Notes under the pieces: generated by a model | Database searches by the model: none | What the model saw: the letters and a program-made list of their open reading frames with translations, nothing else | What the model was told of the DNA's origin: nothing | Virus record (IMG/VR): IMGVR_UViG_3300010883_016682 | Coordinates: 1-31,515 of that record | From: a virus | Direction: 5' to 3' (one strand) | DNA: 31,515 nt | Part shown: positions 15,393-23,076 of the stretch, in pieces | Layout: each line of letters starts with the position of its first letter | Position numbering within the stretch: the first letter of the stretch is position 1 | Program-made: the position numbers and the translations under genes

Positions 15393-15602
15393 ATGGAACA
15401 AATCGTAAATTTTATTAAAAATGTCAAGGATCAAGACTTTAATGCAGCTAATCAAATCTTTTCAGAGTTGATGCAGTCTAAGCTTGAAGTTCAACTTGAT
15501 CAAGAAAAGATAAAAGTTGCTGATGCAGTATACAATGGTATAGAACCAGATGAAGATGTAGAGGAAGATGAAGAAGAAGAGGAAGCTGATGAAGAACTTT
15601 AA
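15393..15602 (+). CDS. gp67: gp67-like prohead core protein (PIP)
   Basis: This 69-residue protein has the layout of T4 gp67 (80 residues): a short helical start (IVNFIKNVKDQDFNAANQIF, about residues 4-23), a middle KIKVADAVYNG, and a C-terminal tail of almost only Glu and Asp from residue 52. In T4, gp67 is an internal scaffold component cut to small peptides by gp21. The acidic-tail DNA overlaps the start of the following gene by 14 bases and supplies its polypurine ribosome site. Position between portal and prohead protease matches T4 order. Confidence 0.85.
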   Translation: MEQIVNFIKNVKDQDFNAANQIFSELMQSKLEVQLDQEKIKVADAVYNGIEPDEDVEEDEEEEEADEEL

Positions 15603-15795
15603 AGAACTTCGTGAAGCAAAAATGCCTCCAGGGGAACATCAATTCGATAAAAAGATTAAAGGAATTACTTTAATGATACACAAAGATAAAAATAAATTTG
15701 TTGTGTACATTGATGGAGAAAAATTAGATGCATTTAAAGATCTAAAATCAGCACAAAGAGCTGGTGAAGAATTTATTAAAGCATTGAAGGGATAA
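15589..15795 (+). CDS. gp68: gp68-like prohead core protein
   Basis: This small basic protein of 68 residues sits where T4 has gp68 (141 residues). The opening MKNFKELREAKMPPGEHQF and the compact following part with KFVVYIDGEKLDAFKDL resemble short gp68 versions of marine T4-type phages. An ATG at 15568 would add 7 mostly basic residues; the ATG at 15589 is preferred because a GAGGAAG run precedes it at normal distance. Function would be as part of the prohead scaffold. It overlaps gp67 and is followed 3 bases later by gp21. Assignment rests more on position than on sequence. Confidence 0.65.
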   Translation: MKNFKELREAKMPPGEHQFDKKIKGITLMIHKDKNKFVVYIDGEKLDAFKDLKSAQRAGEEFIKALKG

Positions 15796-15798
15796 CAA

Positions 15799-16455
15799 AT
15801 GAAGTTAATCAGTGAATACTACGACGGAGATTTCGTCGAATGTCTAGTTGAGAAGACCGAGAGTGGTGATAAGAAATACACTATTCAAGGCATATTCGCT
15901 GAGACTAACAAAAAGAATCGTAACGGCCGAGTGTATCCACGAGAAATCATGGAAAAAGCGGTGAATAAATACGTTACAGAACAGGTATTAACTAAGAGAT
16001 CTGTAGGTGAACTCAATCATCCTGAAGGACCTACAGTAAACTTAGACAAAGTTTCGCATCTCATTACCGACCTCAAACTTGAGGGAGATAATGTTATCGG
16101 AAAGGCATCAATACTGCCAACTCCTATGGGCAAGATCGTAGAAGGTCTTCTTTCAGGTGGTGTTCAGTTAGGTGTCTCAACTCGTGGTATGGGTAGTCTC
16201 GTGCAACAGAATGGTGTAAACGTCGTCAAAGACGACTTTATTTTAAATACGGTTGACATCGTACAAGATCCAAGTGCTCCAGGAGCGTTTGTTAATGGAA
16301 TCATGGAAGGCGTAGATTGGGTCTGGAATAACGGCATTATTGAAGCAAGAGAAATTGAAAAAATGGAGACAGAAATTCTGAAAGCTCCACGAAAAAACCT
16401 TTATGAGGTTCAAACTCGTGAATTTAAAAATTTCCTCTCGTTACTTAAATCTTAG
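15799..16455 (+). CDS. gp21: gp21-like prohead protease
   Basis: This 218-residue serine protease matches T4 gp21 (212 residues). It shows RNGRVYPREIMEKAV near 40-54, the catalytic His in VGELNHPEG near 71-79 and the nucleophile Ser in LGVSTRGMGS near 130-140. After prohead completion the enzyme cleaves gp22, gp67, gp68 and the N-terminus of gp23 at L/I-x-E sites, then itself. A likely target LTE occurs in gp23 at residues 54-56. A GAAGGGA ribosome site precedes the ATG. It sits between core genes and gp22, as in T4. Confidence 0.94.
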   Translation: MKLISEYYDGDFVECLVEKTESGDKKYTIQGIFAETNKKNRNGRVYPREIMEKAVNKYVTEQVLTKRSVGELNHPEGPTVNLDKVSHLITDLKLEGDNVIGKASILPTPMGKIVEGLLSGGVQLGVSTRGMGSLVQQNGVNVVKDDFILNTVDIVQDPSAPGAFVNGIMEGVDWVWNNGIIEAREIEKMETEILKAPRKNLYEVQTREFKNFLSLLKS

Positions 16456-16474
16456 TAAAAAGGAGTACGTAAGT

Positions 16475-17554
16475 ATGTCTGAGATGATAAAAGAAGATCA
16501 GGATACTGAAGCTGAACTCCAGACTGACGAGAGTGAAGTCGTGGAAGAAGCAACAGAATTCGATGGAAAGAACGCAGAAGCAGATGCGGTAAAAGCTGTG
16601 AAAAAAGCAGAAGCTGACGGACCGGCCAAGGGGACTCCTCCTGGTGGACCCGGTGGTACTGCAGAAGCAATGCCTAAAACTAAAGCAGGTATAATCAATG
16701 CAATGTATGGTAAACTAAATCAGATGAAGAAACCTGAATTAGCTGCTAACTTTGACAAAATGATGGGTAAAGGTGCCAAGGTAAAAGAAGACGTAGACGG
16801 AGAAGAACTCGAAGCTCTTCCTGAATACAATTACTCTGGTGAACTGGACGCATTGGTTGAGTCTGAAGCTACTCTTTCCGAAGAGTTCAAAGCTAAAACT
16901 GCTATTATTTTTGAAGCCGCGCTCAAAAGCAAATTGTCAATGGAAATTGATCGTTTGGAAGAAAACTATACAACTGAACTCGAAGAAGCTGTTACAGAGC
17001 AAAATGCTGCAATGGTCGATAAAGTTGATAGCTACCTTAACTATGTTGTTGAGAACTGGATGGATGAAAACAAGCTTCAAGTGCAAGCTGGTCTTCGTAC
17101 AGAAATTGCTGAGTCCTTTATGACAAGTCTGAAAGACTTGTTTACTGAGTCTTACATTACTGTTCCAGACAGTAAAGTCGATCTTGTAGATGAACAGTCA
17201 GATTTGATTGCTGAGCTTGAAGAAAAGCTTAATGACCAGACTGGTAAATCTATTGCAATGGCTGAAGAAATCGAAAACTTCAAAAGAGAAGCGATTATTA
17301 GTGAGGCCTCAAAAGGCTTAGCCGATACTCAAGTCGAAAAGCTAAAGCAATTGACAGACGACGTAACCTTTCAGGATGAGAAATCTTTCGATAAGAAAGT
17401 ATCAACCATCAAAGAAACTTACTTTAAACCGAATACTGTAAAATCTACTGAGTCATTTCTTGAAACAGAATCCGAAGATGAGGGTCAAGCCCTTGTAGAA
17501 GATACTGGGGCAATGTCTAAGTACCTAACAGCAATTCGCAAATCTGCTAAATAA
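16475..17554 (+). CDS. gp22: gp22-like prohead scaffold (core) protein
   Basis: This 359-residue protein is highly charged and mainly helical, with long coiled-coil-like stretches, as expected for the gp22 scaffold; T4 gp22 is 269 residues. The first 90 residues are acidic and include an Ala/Glu/Lys-rich part and a Gly/Pro run (GTPPGGPGGT) that probably acts as linker. The more conserved core runs from about 170 (FEAALKSKLSMEIDRLEE) to the KLKQLTDDVTFQDEKSFDKKV segment near 290-310. An AAGGAG site 9 bases before ATG 16475 fixes the start; a longer frame back to 16403 overlaps gp21 and is unlikely. Confidence 0.88.
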   Translation: MSEMIKEDQDTEAELQTDESEVVEEATEFDGKNAEADAVKAVKKAEADGPAKGTPPGGPGGTAEAMPKTKAGIINAMYGKLNQMKKPELAANFDKMMGKGAKVKEDVDGEELEALPEYNYSGELDALVESEATLSEEFKAKTAIIFEAALKSKLSMEIDRLEENYTTELEEAVTEQNAAMVDKVDSYLNYVVENWMDENKLQVQAGLRTEIAESFMTSLKDLFTESYITVPDSKVDLVDEQSDLIAELEEKLNDQTGKSIAMAEEIENFKREAIISEASKGLADTQVEKLKQLTDDVTFQDEKSFDKKVSTIKETYFKPNTVKSTESFLETESEDEGQALVEDTGAMSKYLTAIRKSAK

Positions 17555-17566
17555 GGAGATCCCATT

Positions 17567-18892
17567 ATGCAGTCGTACGATAAACTAGTCGAAAAGTGGG
17601 CACCAGTACTGAACGAAGAATCAGCTGGCGTCATTAAAGACAACCACAGAAGGTCTGTAACTGCAGCCATTCTGGAAAACCAAGAAAAAGCTCTTGCAGA
17701 AGAGCGTAACCAACAAAACGGTTTCTTAACTGAAGCTGCTCCTGTTGGTGCTAATACTGGCTCTATTGGAACATGGGACCCTGTCCTTATTTCATTAGTA
17801 AGACGTGCAATGCCTAACCTAATGGCATATGATGTTGCTGGTGTTCAACCTATGACCGGTCCAACTGGCTTGATCTTTGCAATGAAAGCAAGATACGATT
17901 CAGGTACAACTGGTGCTGCTGAAGCGCTTCATAACGAAGCTGATACTTCACACACAGGTACACAAACTGGAGCCGCTAATGGCGCTGGTGGTGCATCTGG
18001 TTTAAATGTTACTAACGCATCTTCACCTAATACTATTGACTCTGATCGTCTAACAGCAATCACAGGAACTGGTATGACAACTGACTCTGCTGAGGCATTG
18101 GGTACTACCGATGCATTCCAACAGATGGGTTTCACCATTGAGAAAGCTACTGTGACTGCAAAGTCCAGAGCTCTTAAAGCTGAATACTCATTGGAATTAG
18201 CTCAGGATCTTAAAGCAATCCATGGTTTGGATGCAGAAACAGAATTGGCTAATATCCTTTCTGCTGAGATTCTTGCTGAAATCAACAGAGAAGTAATCAG
18301 AACGATTAACTCTCAAGCAAAAACTGGTGCACTTCAGGCTAACACAGCCATTAACGGTATCTTCAACCTAAGCTCAGACGCTGATGGTAGATGGTCTGTT
18401 GAGAAGTTCAAAGGTCTAATCATGCAAATCGAGAGAGAAGCTAACGTAATTGCTAAAGAGACACGTAGAGGAAAAGGTAATTTCATTATCACTTCTTCAG
18501 ATGTTGCTTCTGCACTTGCTGCTTCTGGTATGCTTGACTATGCACCTGCTATCTCTGCAAATCTTAATGTAGATGATACTGGTTCAACTTTTGCTGGTGT
18601 ACTTAACGGACGTACAAAGGTCTACATCGACCCATATGCTTCTGTTGATTACGTTACTGTTGGTTATAAGGGTTCTAACCCATATGACGCTGGTGTATTC
18701 TATTGCCCATACGTTCCGCTTACTATGGTTCGCGCAATTGGGGAGAATAACTTCCAACCTAAGATTGGTTTCAAGACTCGTTACGGTATGGCTTCAAACC
18801 CATTCGTTGGCGCAGCTCCTTCATCCGGTCTAGCAACTGTTAAGACTAACCAGTATTACAGAATCTTTAGAGTTGACAATATCTTAACTTAA
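17567..18892 (+). CDS. gp23: gp23-like major capsid protein
   Basis: This 441-residue protein matches the T4-type major capsid family (T4 521 residues, marine forms shorter). Recognisable parts are RRSVTAAILENQE, then IGTWDPVLISLVRRAMPNLMAYDVAGVQPM near 67-96, KSRALKAEYSLELAQDLKAIHGLDAE near 199-224 and the FITSSDVASAL region. A gp21 site is seen as FLTE then AAPV, giving cleavage after E56 and a mature protein of about 385 residues (prediction by analogy with T4). Codon use looks more GC-rich and regular than its neighbours, usual for a very highly expressed gene. AAGGAG precedes the ATG; the terminator at 18916 follows. Confidence 0.97.
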   Translation: MQSYDKLVEKWAPVLNEESAGVIKDNHRRSVTAAILENQEKALAEERNQQNGFLTEAAPVGANTGSIGTWDPVLISLVRRAMPNLMAYDVAGVQPMTGPTGLIFAMKARYDSGTTGAAEALHNEADTSHTGTQTGAANGAGGASGLNVTNASSPNTIDSDRLTAITGTGMTTDSAEALGTTDAFQQMGFTIEKATVTAKSRALKAEYSLELAQDLKAIHGLDAETELANILSAEILAEINREVIRTINSQAKTGALQANTAINGIFNLSSDADGRWSVEKFKGLIMQIEREANVIAKETRRGKGNFIITSSDVASALAASGMLDYAPAISANLNVDDTGSTFAGVLNGRTKVYIDPYASVDYVTVGYKGSNPYDAGVFYCPYVPLTMVRAIGENNFQPKIGFKTRYGMASNPFVGAAPSSGLATVKTNQYYRIFRVDNILT

Positions 18893-18915
18893 TAAGAAAC
18901 TGCAATATTAAATTT

Positions 18916-18943
18916 AAGGGGGGCTTCGGCCTCCCTTTTTTTT
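18916..18943 (+). terminator. Intrinsic terminator after gp23
   Basis: A 9-bp stem (AAGGGGGGC with GCCTCCCTT, one G-T pair) closes the very stable UUCG tetraloop, C(TTCG)G, and runs into eight T residues. This is a textbook rho-independent terminator and the clearest in the window. It ends the head operon just before the next promoter region. Confidence 0.92.
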
Positions 18944-18946
18944 ACC

Positions 18947-18975
18947 TTTACTTTCGTTATAAATAGTGGTATAAT
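18947..18975 (+). promoter_or_regulatory. Possible sigma-70 type promoter overlapping a late box
   Basis: TATAAT at 18970-18975 with TGG directly upstream reproduces the extended -10 of the early promoter family, but the -35 at 17 bp distance is TTTACT rather than TGTACA. It overlaps the late box at 18958. It may allow gp3 and the following recombination genes to be expressed before late time. Confidence 0.5.
18958..18965 (+). promoter_or_regulatory. T4-type late promoter box before the gp3-like gene
   Basis: TATAAATA lies 29 bases before the ATG, immediately after the gp23 terminator. The expected start would fall inside the TATAAT of the possible sigma-70 promoter, so both forms would give nearly the same leader containing AAAGGA. 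Confidence 0.72.
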
Positions 18976-18993
18976 ATAGATAAAGGATGTGTT

Positions 18994-19542
18994 ATGGCAA
19001 TTACCTCAACAAGTACAACAGTAGGAGTAGGCGAAAGCTCACTTACTACTAATACAAATTATTTACAGCCAAACGGATTTAAGATCTCGATTGATAGGAA
19101 ATACTTTCCAAATCTCCAGTTCTTTGCCCAAAACATTATGCATCCAAGCATGACTGTTGAAGCTGTTCAATTACAAATTCCAAGATTAGCGGGTGGTCTT
19201 AAGTTATCAGGCGACAACATTAACTTTGGTGAATTAAGCATGATGGTTATCATGGACGAAGGATTAGCATCTTATCAAGAGATATATAATTGGATGGTTT
19301 CGTTTGTTAATAAACAAGATGCGTCACCAATGGATGTAGCATTAGGCGCTGGTCCAAGTTACGCAGATATTACAGTGTCTATTACAAATTCACATAACAA
19401 TGTGATTAAACAAATCGTATATTATAATGCAATACCAACTTCACTCGGAGATATAATGTTTGAAGCAGCAACTGGAGATGTCCAATATATAATCATGCCA
19501 GTTAACTTTGCGTTTGATACGTTTGAAATTAAAAATCCATAA
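18994..19542 (+). CDS. gp3: gp3-like tail tube terminator/completion protein
   Basis: This 182-residue protein belongs to the T4 tube-related fold: NGFKISIDRKYFPNLQFFAQNI near 27-48, then LQIPRLAGG and INFGELSMMVIMDEGLASYQEIYNWM near 76-103 resemble gp19-like subunits. Location after gp23 and before uvsY is where marine T4-type genomes carry gene 3, and T4 gp3 is 176 residues. gp3 caps the tail tube at the head-proximal end. gp54 or a second tube protein are alternatives. AAAGGA lies before the ATG. The stop is one base from the SGNH-like gene start. Confidence 0.72.
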   Translation: MAITSTSTTVGVGESSLTTNTNYLQPNGFKISIDRKYFPNLQFFAQNIMHPSMTVEAVQLQIPRLAGGLKLSGDNINFGELSMMVIMDEGLASYQEIYNWMVSFVNKQDASPMDVALGAGPSYADITVSITNSHNNVIKQIVYYNAIPTSLGDIMFEAATGDVQYIIMPVNFAFDTFEIKNP

Positions 19543-19543
19543 T

Positions 19544-20215
19544 ATGTATTTAGTCGTGACTGGTGATTCCTTTGTGGATCGCAATTTATATAATATGAAA
19601 TATGGTAAATATCCCCTCTGGCCAGAAATACTTGCTAAAAAACTCGGAAGAAAATTAATACTTCGTGGAGTCTCAGGTATGGGTAATTCTTTTATATACG
19701 ATAGTATGATAGATGAGTTATGGAAACTTAGAACTGATGATGTTATAGCTATATGTAGTTGGACAGAATTTGAAAGAGTACATATAAATGAAAAACATAG
19801 AAGTAAAAGAGGTCGTGACGAGGGAGGCGAAGCGAATTATCAAGGTGCTAAAATCTTAACCAATATTATGGAAAATTTAGATGACTTAGGTTATTTTAAT
19901 AGATTCGAATGTGATACACGAAATGTAAGATATATGAAAGCTTTTGAAATGGTGTGTGAAAAAGCTTATCATCTTCAAGGACCATATCCATATCCAAGAA
20001 ATGAAAACGGTGGACATGAAACCTTTTTAACCGAAGAGTTAGAAAGACCTTTCATACCAAGTTTCTATAGATGTTTTCGTAATAACGTATTTGATAAAGA
20101 AATCTCATACACAATTTCAACTAAAGATGGTCACCCAAACGAACTTGGTCATAGTGAATTAGCAAAGTTAATATATAATAGTATAATGATGATGGAGGAA
20201 GCAAATGCAGTTTAA
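19544..20215 (+). CDS. SGNH/GDSL-hydrolase-like protein
   Basis: This protein of 223 residues has SGNH-type blocks: TGDSF at residues 6-10 (block I nucleophile S9), GVSGMGNSF near 42-50 (block II glycine and an Asn) and DGHPNELGH near the C-terminus, close to the block V Asp/His motif. The spacing D-x-H-P-N differs by one from the common DxxHPN. Members hydrolyse esters, often acetyl groups on sugars or lipids, but some phage versions may be structural. A start at 19508 inside gp3 is possible; the ATG at 19544, right after the gp3 stop, gives the natural MYLVVTGDS start. It overlaps the next gene by 11 bases. Confidence 0.72.
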   Translation: MYLVVTGDSFVDRNLYNMKYGKYPLWPEILAKKLGRKLILRGVSGMGNSFIYDSMIDELWKLRTDDVIAICSWTEFERVHINEKHRSKRGRDEGGEANYQGAKILTNIMENLDDLGYFNRFECDTRNVRYMKAFEMVCEKAYHLQGPYPYPRNENGGHETFLTEELERPFIPSFYRCFRNNVFDKEISYTISTKDGHPNELGHSELAKLIYNSIMMMEEANAV

Positions 20216-21134
20216 ACCTGTAACATATAATTACGACATGAAAGATACAAAGAATTGGGAAGAATTAGCTTATGCTTTACCCGACGATGTATTACAATAT
20301 ATCCCTAATGCCAACTTAGACGAAATCAATTTAATGGAAGGTGCTGGTAAAGTTGGAACAATATACAATCCTAAAAAAGCTGGATATGACGTTTACTTTA
20401 TGCACAAAGAGCATACGGGAATCGCTCGAGTAACTAATGAAAAAGATAAAGATGGAAACTTTGTAGGATTGTTTCCTGAATCAGATTTAGGCTGGCATAA
20501 CAATGGCAATTGGAGGCATTGGCGTCATGTTGTTGAATCTGCAATTGCGTTCTATTGTGTTAAACCTGGTGATGATGTAGTCACTTCATTCTGTAATAGT
20601 AAACAAGCATATGAAGATTTACCAGATGATATCAAAGCAGTAGCATCTAATTTTGAATATTGGGCTGAATTTGATAAAGACAATTCAATTTACCAATTTG
20701 ATGATGAGTCATTGAATGCTGGTATGCACGAAATGTTAGCTATGTTTGAAGGTAACCTTGAACCTACAGGAAGAAAGAATAGAGTAAAAAATCCTGTAAG
20801 AGGAAGTTGGAAACCACTTATCGTTGAGCATCCAGGAAGAACAATTCCTGCATGGTTTAAAGATAGAGGAAAAGCAATTTACACTGGCCATTTCGGTGTT
20901 ATGCGAAAATGCAGAAGTAAAGAAACGGGTGAAGAGTTTACAATGGAAGAAATGAAACCATTGATGAAAATACTACATGAACATCTGTTTCAAGAGAAGT
21001 ATATATATAATCATAAGTGGCAAAAAGGCGACTTAATTCTTAACGACCAATTCTTCTCATACCATAAAAGAAATGCAGTAAAGGGTGATAGACTACTTTA
21101 TAGAGTAGCGTTTAATTATAAAAACTTGGAATAG
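20205..21134 (+). CDS. TauD/TfdA-like 2OG-Fe(II) oxygenase with altered metal triad
   Basis: This 309-residue protein looks like the TauD family: LGWHNNGNW near 95-103 stands where TauD has WHTD, PGDDVVTSF follows, and the end KGDLILNDQFFSYHKRNA..GDRLLYRVAFNY contains the distal His (H287) and the 2OG-binding Arg (R300). The proximal motif is H98-N99-N100, so the usual Asp of HxD is replaced by Asn. Fe-halogenases replace this Asp by Ala or Gly; an Asn form could still bind metal weakly or be a non-hydroxylating variant. A GGAGG site precedes the ATG. Substrate unknown. It overlaps the SGNH-like gene and is followed 3 bases later by uvsY. Confidence 0.78.
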   Translation: MQFKPVTYNYDMKDTKNWEELAYALPDDVLQYIPNANLDEINLMEGAGKVGTIYNPKKAGYDVYFMHKEHTGIARVTNEKDKDGNFVGLFPESDLGWHNNGNWRHWRHVVESAIAFYCVKPGDDVVTSFCNSKQAYEDLPDDIKAVASNFEYWAEFDKDNSIYQFDDESLNAGMHEMLAMFEGNLEPTGRKNRVKNPVRGSWKPLIVEHPGRTIPAWFKDRGKAIYTGHFGVMRKCRSKETGEEFTMEEMKPLMKILHEHLFQEKYIYNHKWQKGDLILNDQFFSYHKRNAVKGDRLLYRVAFNYKNLE

Positions 21135-21137
21135 ATA

Positions 21138-21584
21138 ATGTTAGATTTGAAAAGCATACTTGATATGTGGAAAGATGATTGTGAAATTAGTAGAAATGAT
21201 TTGGCTGAGTCTTCTAGGTTAACACCTACATTACATGCTAAATATCTCGAAATACTTTCAACAACAAAACTCAATATGAAAAGAGCTGAGTTTCAGCAGA
21301 AAACCTTATTGAAAAATAAATGGTTATATTATAATGGTAAGATGGATCAATCTGAGCTTGAAGCTTTTGGTTGGGATCCTGATCCGTTTCAAGGCCTTAA
21401 AGTATTAAAGGGTGAAATGGAATACTATTATGATGCAGATCCAGAAATCCAAAAATCAGAAGAGAAAATTCAATATTTAAAAACAATCGTTGATACGTTA
21501 TCAGAGATTGTGGAGAATATTAAATGGCGTCATCAGACTATTGGTAACATGATTAAATGGAGACAATTCGAAAGTGGCTCATGA
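21138..21584 (+). CDS. uvsY: UvsY recombination mediator
   Basis: This 148-residue helical protein matches T4 UvsY (137 residues). LHAKYLEILSTTKLNMKRAEFQQKTL near 32-57 followed by KNKWLYYNGKM and DPDPFQGLKVLKGEMEYYYDADPEIQ is the family core, and the C-terminal KIQYLKTIVDTLSEIVENIKWR is its helical oligomerisation part. UvsY loads the UvsX recombinase on gp32-covered single strands during recombination-dependent replication. uvsX itself is not in the window. Its 3' end overlaps the uvsW start by 11 bases. Confidence 0.93.
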   Translation: MLDLKSILDMWKDDCEISRNDLAESSRLTPTLHAKYLEILSTTKLNMKRAEFQQKTLLKNKWLYYNGKMDQSELEAFGWDPDPFQGLKVLKGEMEYYYDADPEIQKSEEKIQYLKTIVDTLSEIVENIKWRHQTIGNMIKWRQFESGS

Positions 21585-23058
21585 TGTAATTGATTTTGAA
21601 AAGATTGATGAAGCTCAAATGCTTATTCAGTGTGATAGTGGTATTGCACAAGAGCTAAGTGAATTCTTTTCTTTCTACGTCCCAGGTTATAAGTTTATGC
21701 CAGCATATCGTAACAAGGTATGGGATGGAAAAATTCGATTATTTAATGTTCATACGCGTGAACTTCCAATAGGTCTACTTACATATGTAACTAACTTTGC
21801 TGCTAAACGAGATTATGGCACAAAGATAGATCCTCAATTAATAAAAATAGATCCTATAAGTGATAAAGAATTAAATTTGTTTATTGATTCTTTATCATTA
21901 CCATTTCCAGTTAGAGACTATCAGTTCATTGCAATTCAAAAAGCAATTGCTGTTAAACGAGCTATTCTGTTATCTCCTACAGGTTCTGGTAAATCTTTAA
22001 TAATCTATATTTTAGCACGCTTTATATTAGAAGCGTATAAAGATAAAAAGATATTAATCATTGTTCCTACAACCTCATTGGTTGAACAGTTGTTTACTGA
22101 TATGGAAGAATATTCTGCTAAAGATGAAGTCTTTGATGTTAATGAAGAAATTCATAGAATATACTCTGGAAAACCTAAAACTAATTTATCAGAACGTATA
22201 GTGATATCTACATGGCAATCTGTATATAAATTGCCTAGAACATGGTTCCATCAATTTGGTGCTGTGTTTGGTGATGAAGCACATGGATTTAAATCTAAAT
22301 CTCTTACTTCAATTATGAATAAGAGTGAACGTGCTAGCTTTAGAATAGGTACTACAGGTACGCTTGATGGAACACAAACTCATAAGTTAGTATTAGAAGG
22401 ATTGTTTGGTAGAGTATTTAAAGTTACAACTACTAAAGATTTACAAGATAACAATACACTAGCAAAATTAAAAATCAATATGCTTGTGTTAAAATATCCA
22501 GAAGATATAAGAAAAGAAAACAAAAGAGATTATCAAACAGAAGTTGATTATATTGTTAGACATGAAAAGCGTAATAATTTTATTAAGAACCTTACGCTTG
22601 ATTTGAAAGGCAACACGCTTGTTTTATTTCAATTTGTAGATAAACACGGAAAGGTACTGTATCAGCTTATAAATACTAATGCAGCGGCTAACAGGAAAGT
22701 GTTTTTTGTTAGTGGAGCTACAGAGACTTCTGATAGAGAAGCAATCCGTAGGATAACGGAAGGACAACAAGATGGAATTATCGTCGCCTCACTTGGTACT
22801 TTTAGTACTGGCATTAATATTAGAAACCTTCATAATATTGTATTTGCTACACCGTCTAAATCTCAAATTAAAGTTCTCCAGTCTATTGGACGCGGATTAC
22901 GTAAATCAGATAATGGTGTACCAACGAGACTCTATGACTTCGCCGACGACATATCATGGAAGAAAAAACAAAATTACGCACTGGCACACGCAGGCGAAAG
23001 ATTAAAAATTTACAAAAACGAGAATTTCGAGTATACTGTACATGAAATTGACTTATAA
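21574..23058 (+). CDS. uvsW: UvsW RNA-DNA and branched-DNA helicase
   Basis: This 494-residue SF2 helicase matches T4 UvsW (503 residues). The N-terminal domain has FFSFYVPGYKFMP then NKVWDGKIRLF, typical of UvsW. Motif I is SPTGSGKS near 133-140, motif II GDEAH near 234, and motif VI QSIGRGLRKS near 433. In T4 it unwinds R-loops and branched intermediates and shifts replication from origin to recombination mode. The start is a GTG at 21574 overlapping uvsY; GGAGA upstream is the candidate ribosome site and the deduced N-terminus aligns with T4. Confidence 0.95.
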   Translation: MAHDVIDFEKIDEAQMLIQCDSGIAQELSEFFSFYVPGYKFMPAYRNKVWDGKIRLFNVHTRELPIGLLTYVTNFAAKRDYGTKIDPQLIKIDPISDKELNLFIDSLSLPFPVRDYQFIAIQKAIAVKRAILLSPTGSGKSLIIYILARFILEAYKDKKILIIVPTTSLVEQLFTDMEEYSAKDEVFDVNEEIHRIYSGKPKTNLSERIVISTWQSVYKLPRTWFHQFGAVFGDEAHGFKSKSLTSIMNKSERASFRIGTTGTLDGTQTHKLVLEGLFGRVFKVTTTKDLQDNNTLAKLKINMLVLKYPEDIRKENKRDYQTEVDYIVRHEKRNNFIKNLTLDLKGNTLVLFQFVDKHGKVLYQLINTNAAANRKVFFVSGATETSDREAIRRITEGQQDGIIVASLGTFSTGINIRNLHNIVFATPSKSQIKVLQSIGRGLRKSDNGVPTRLYDFADDISWKKKQNYALAHAGERLKIYKNENFEYTVHEIDL

Positions 23059-23063
23059 ACTTA

Positions 23064-23071
23064 TATAAATA
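23064..23071 (+). promoter_or_regulatory. T4-type late promoter box after uvsW
   Basis: TATAAATA lies only 6 bases before the first ATG of the next gene. Transcription would start about at that ATG, so either the message is leaderless or translation begins at the in-frame ATG at 23095. Confidence 0.65.
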
Positions 23072-23076
23072 ACATT

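Noticed and set aside
16403-16474. N-terminal extension of gp22 into gp21
   Set aside because: The strong AAGGAG site before ATG 16475 and the frame overlap with gp21 make the extension unlikely.
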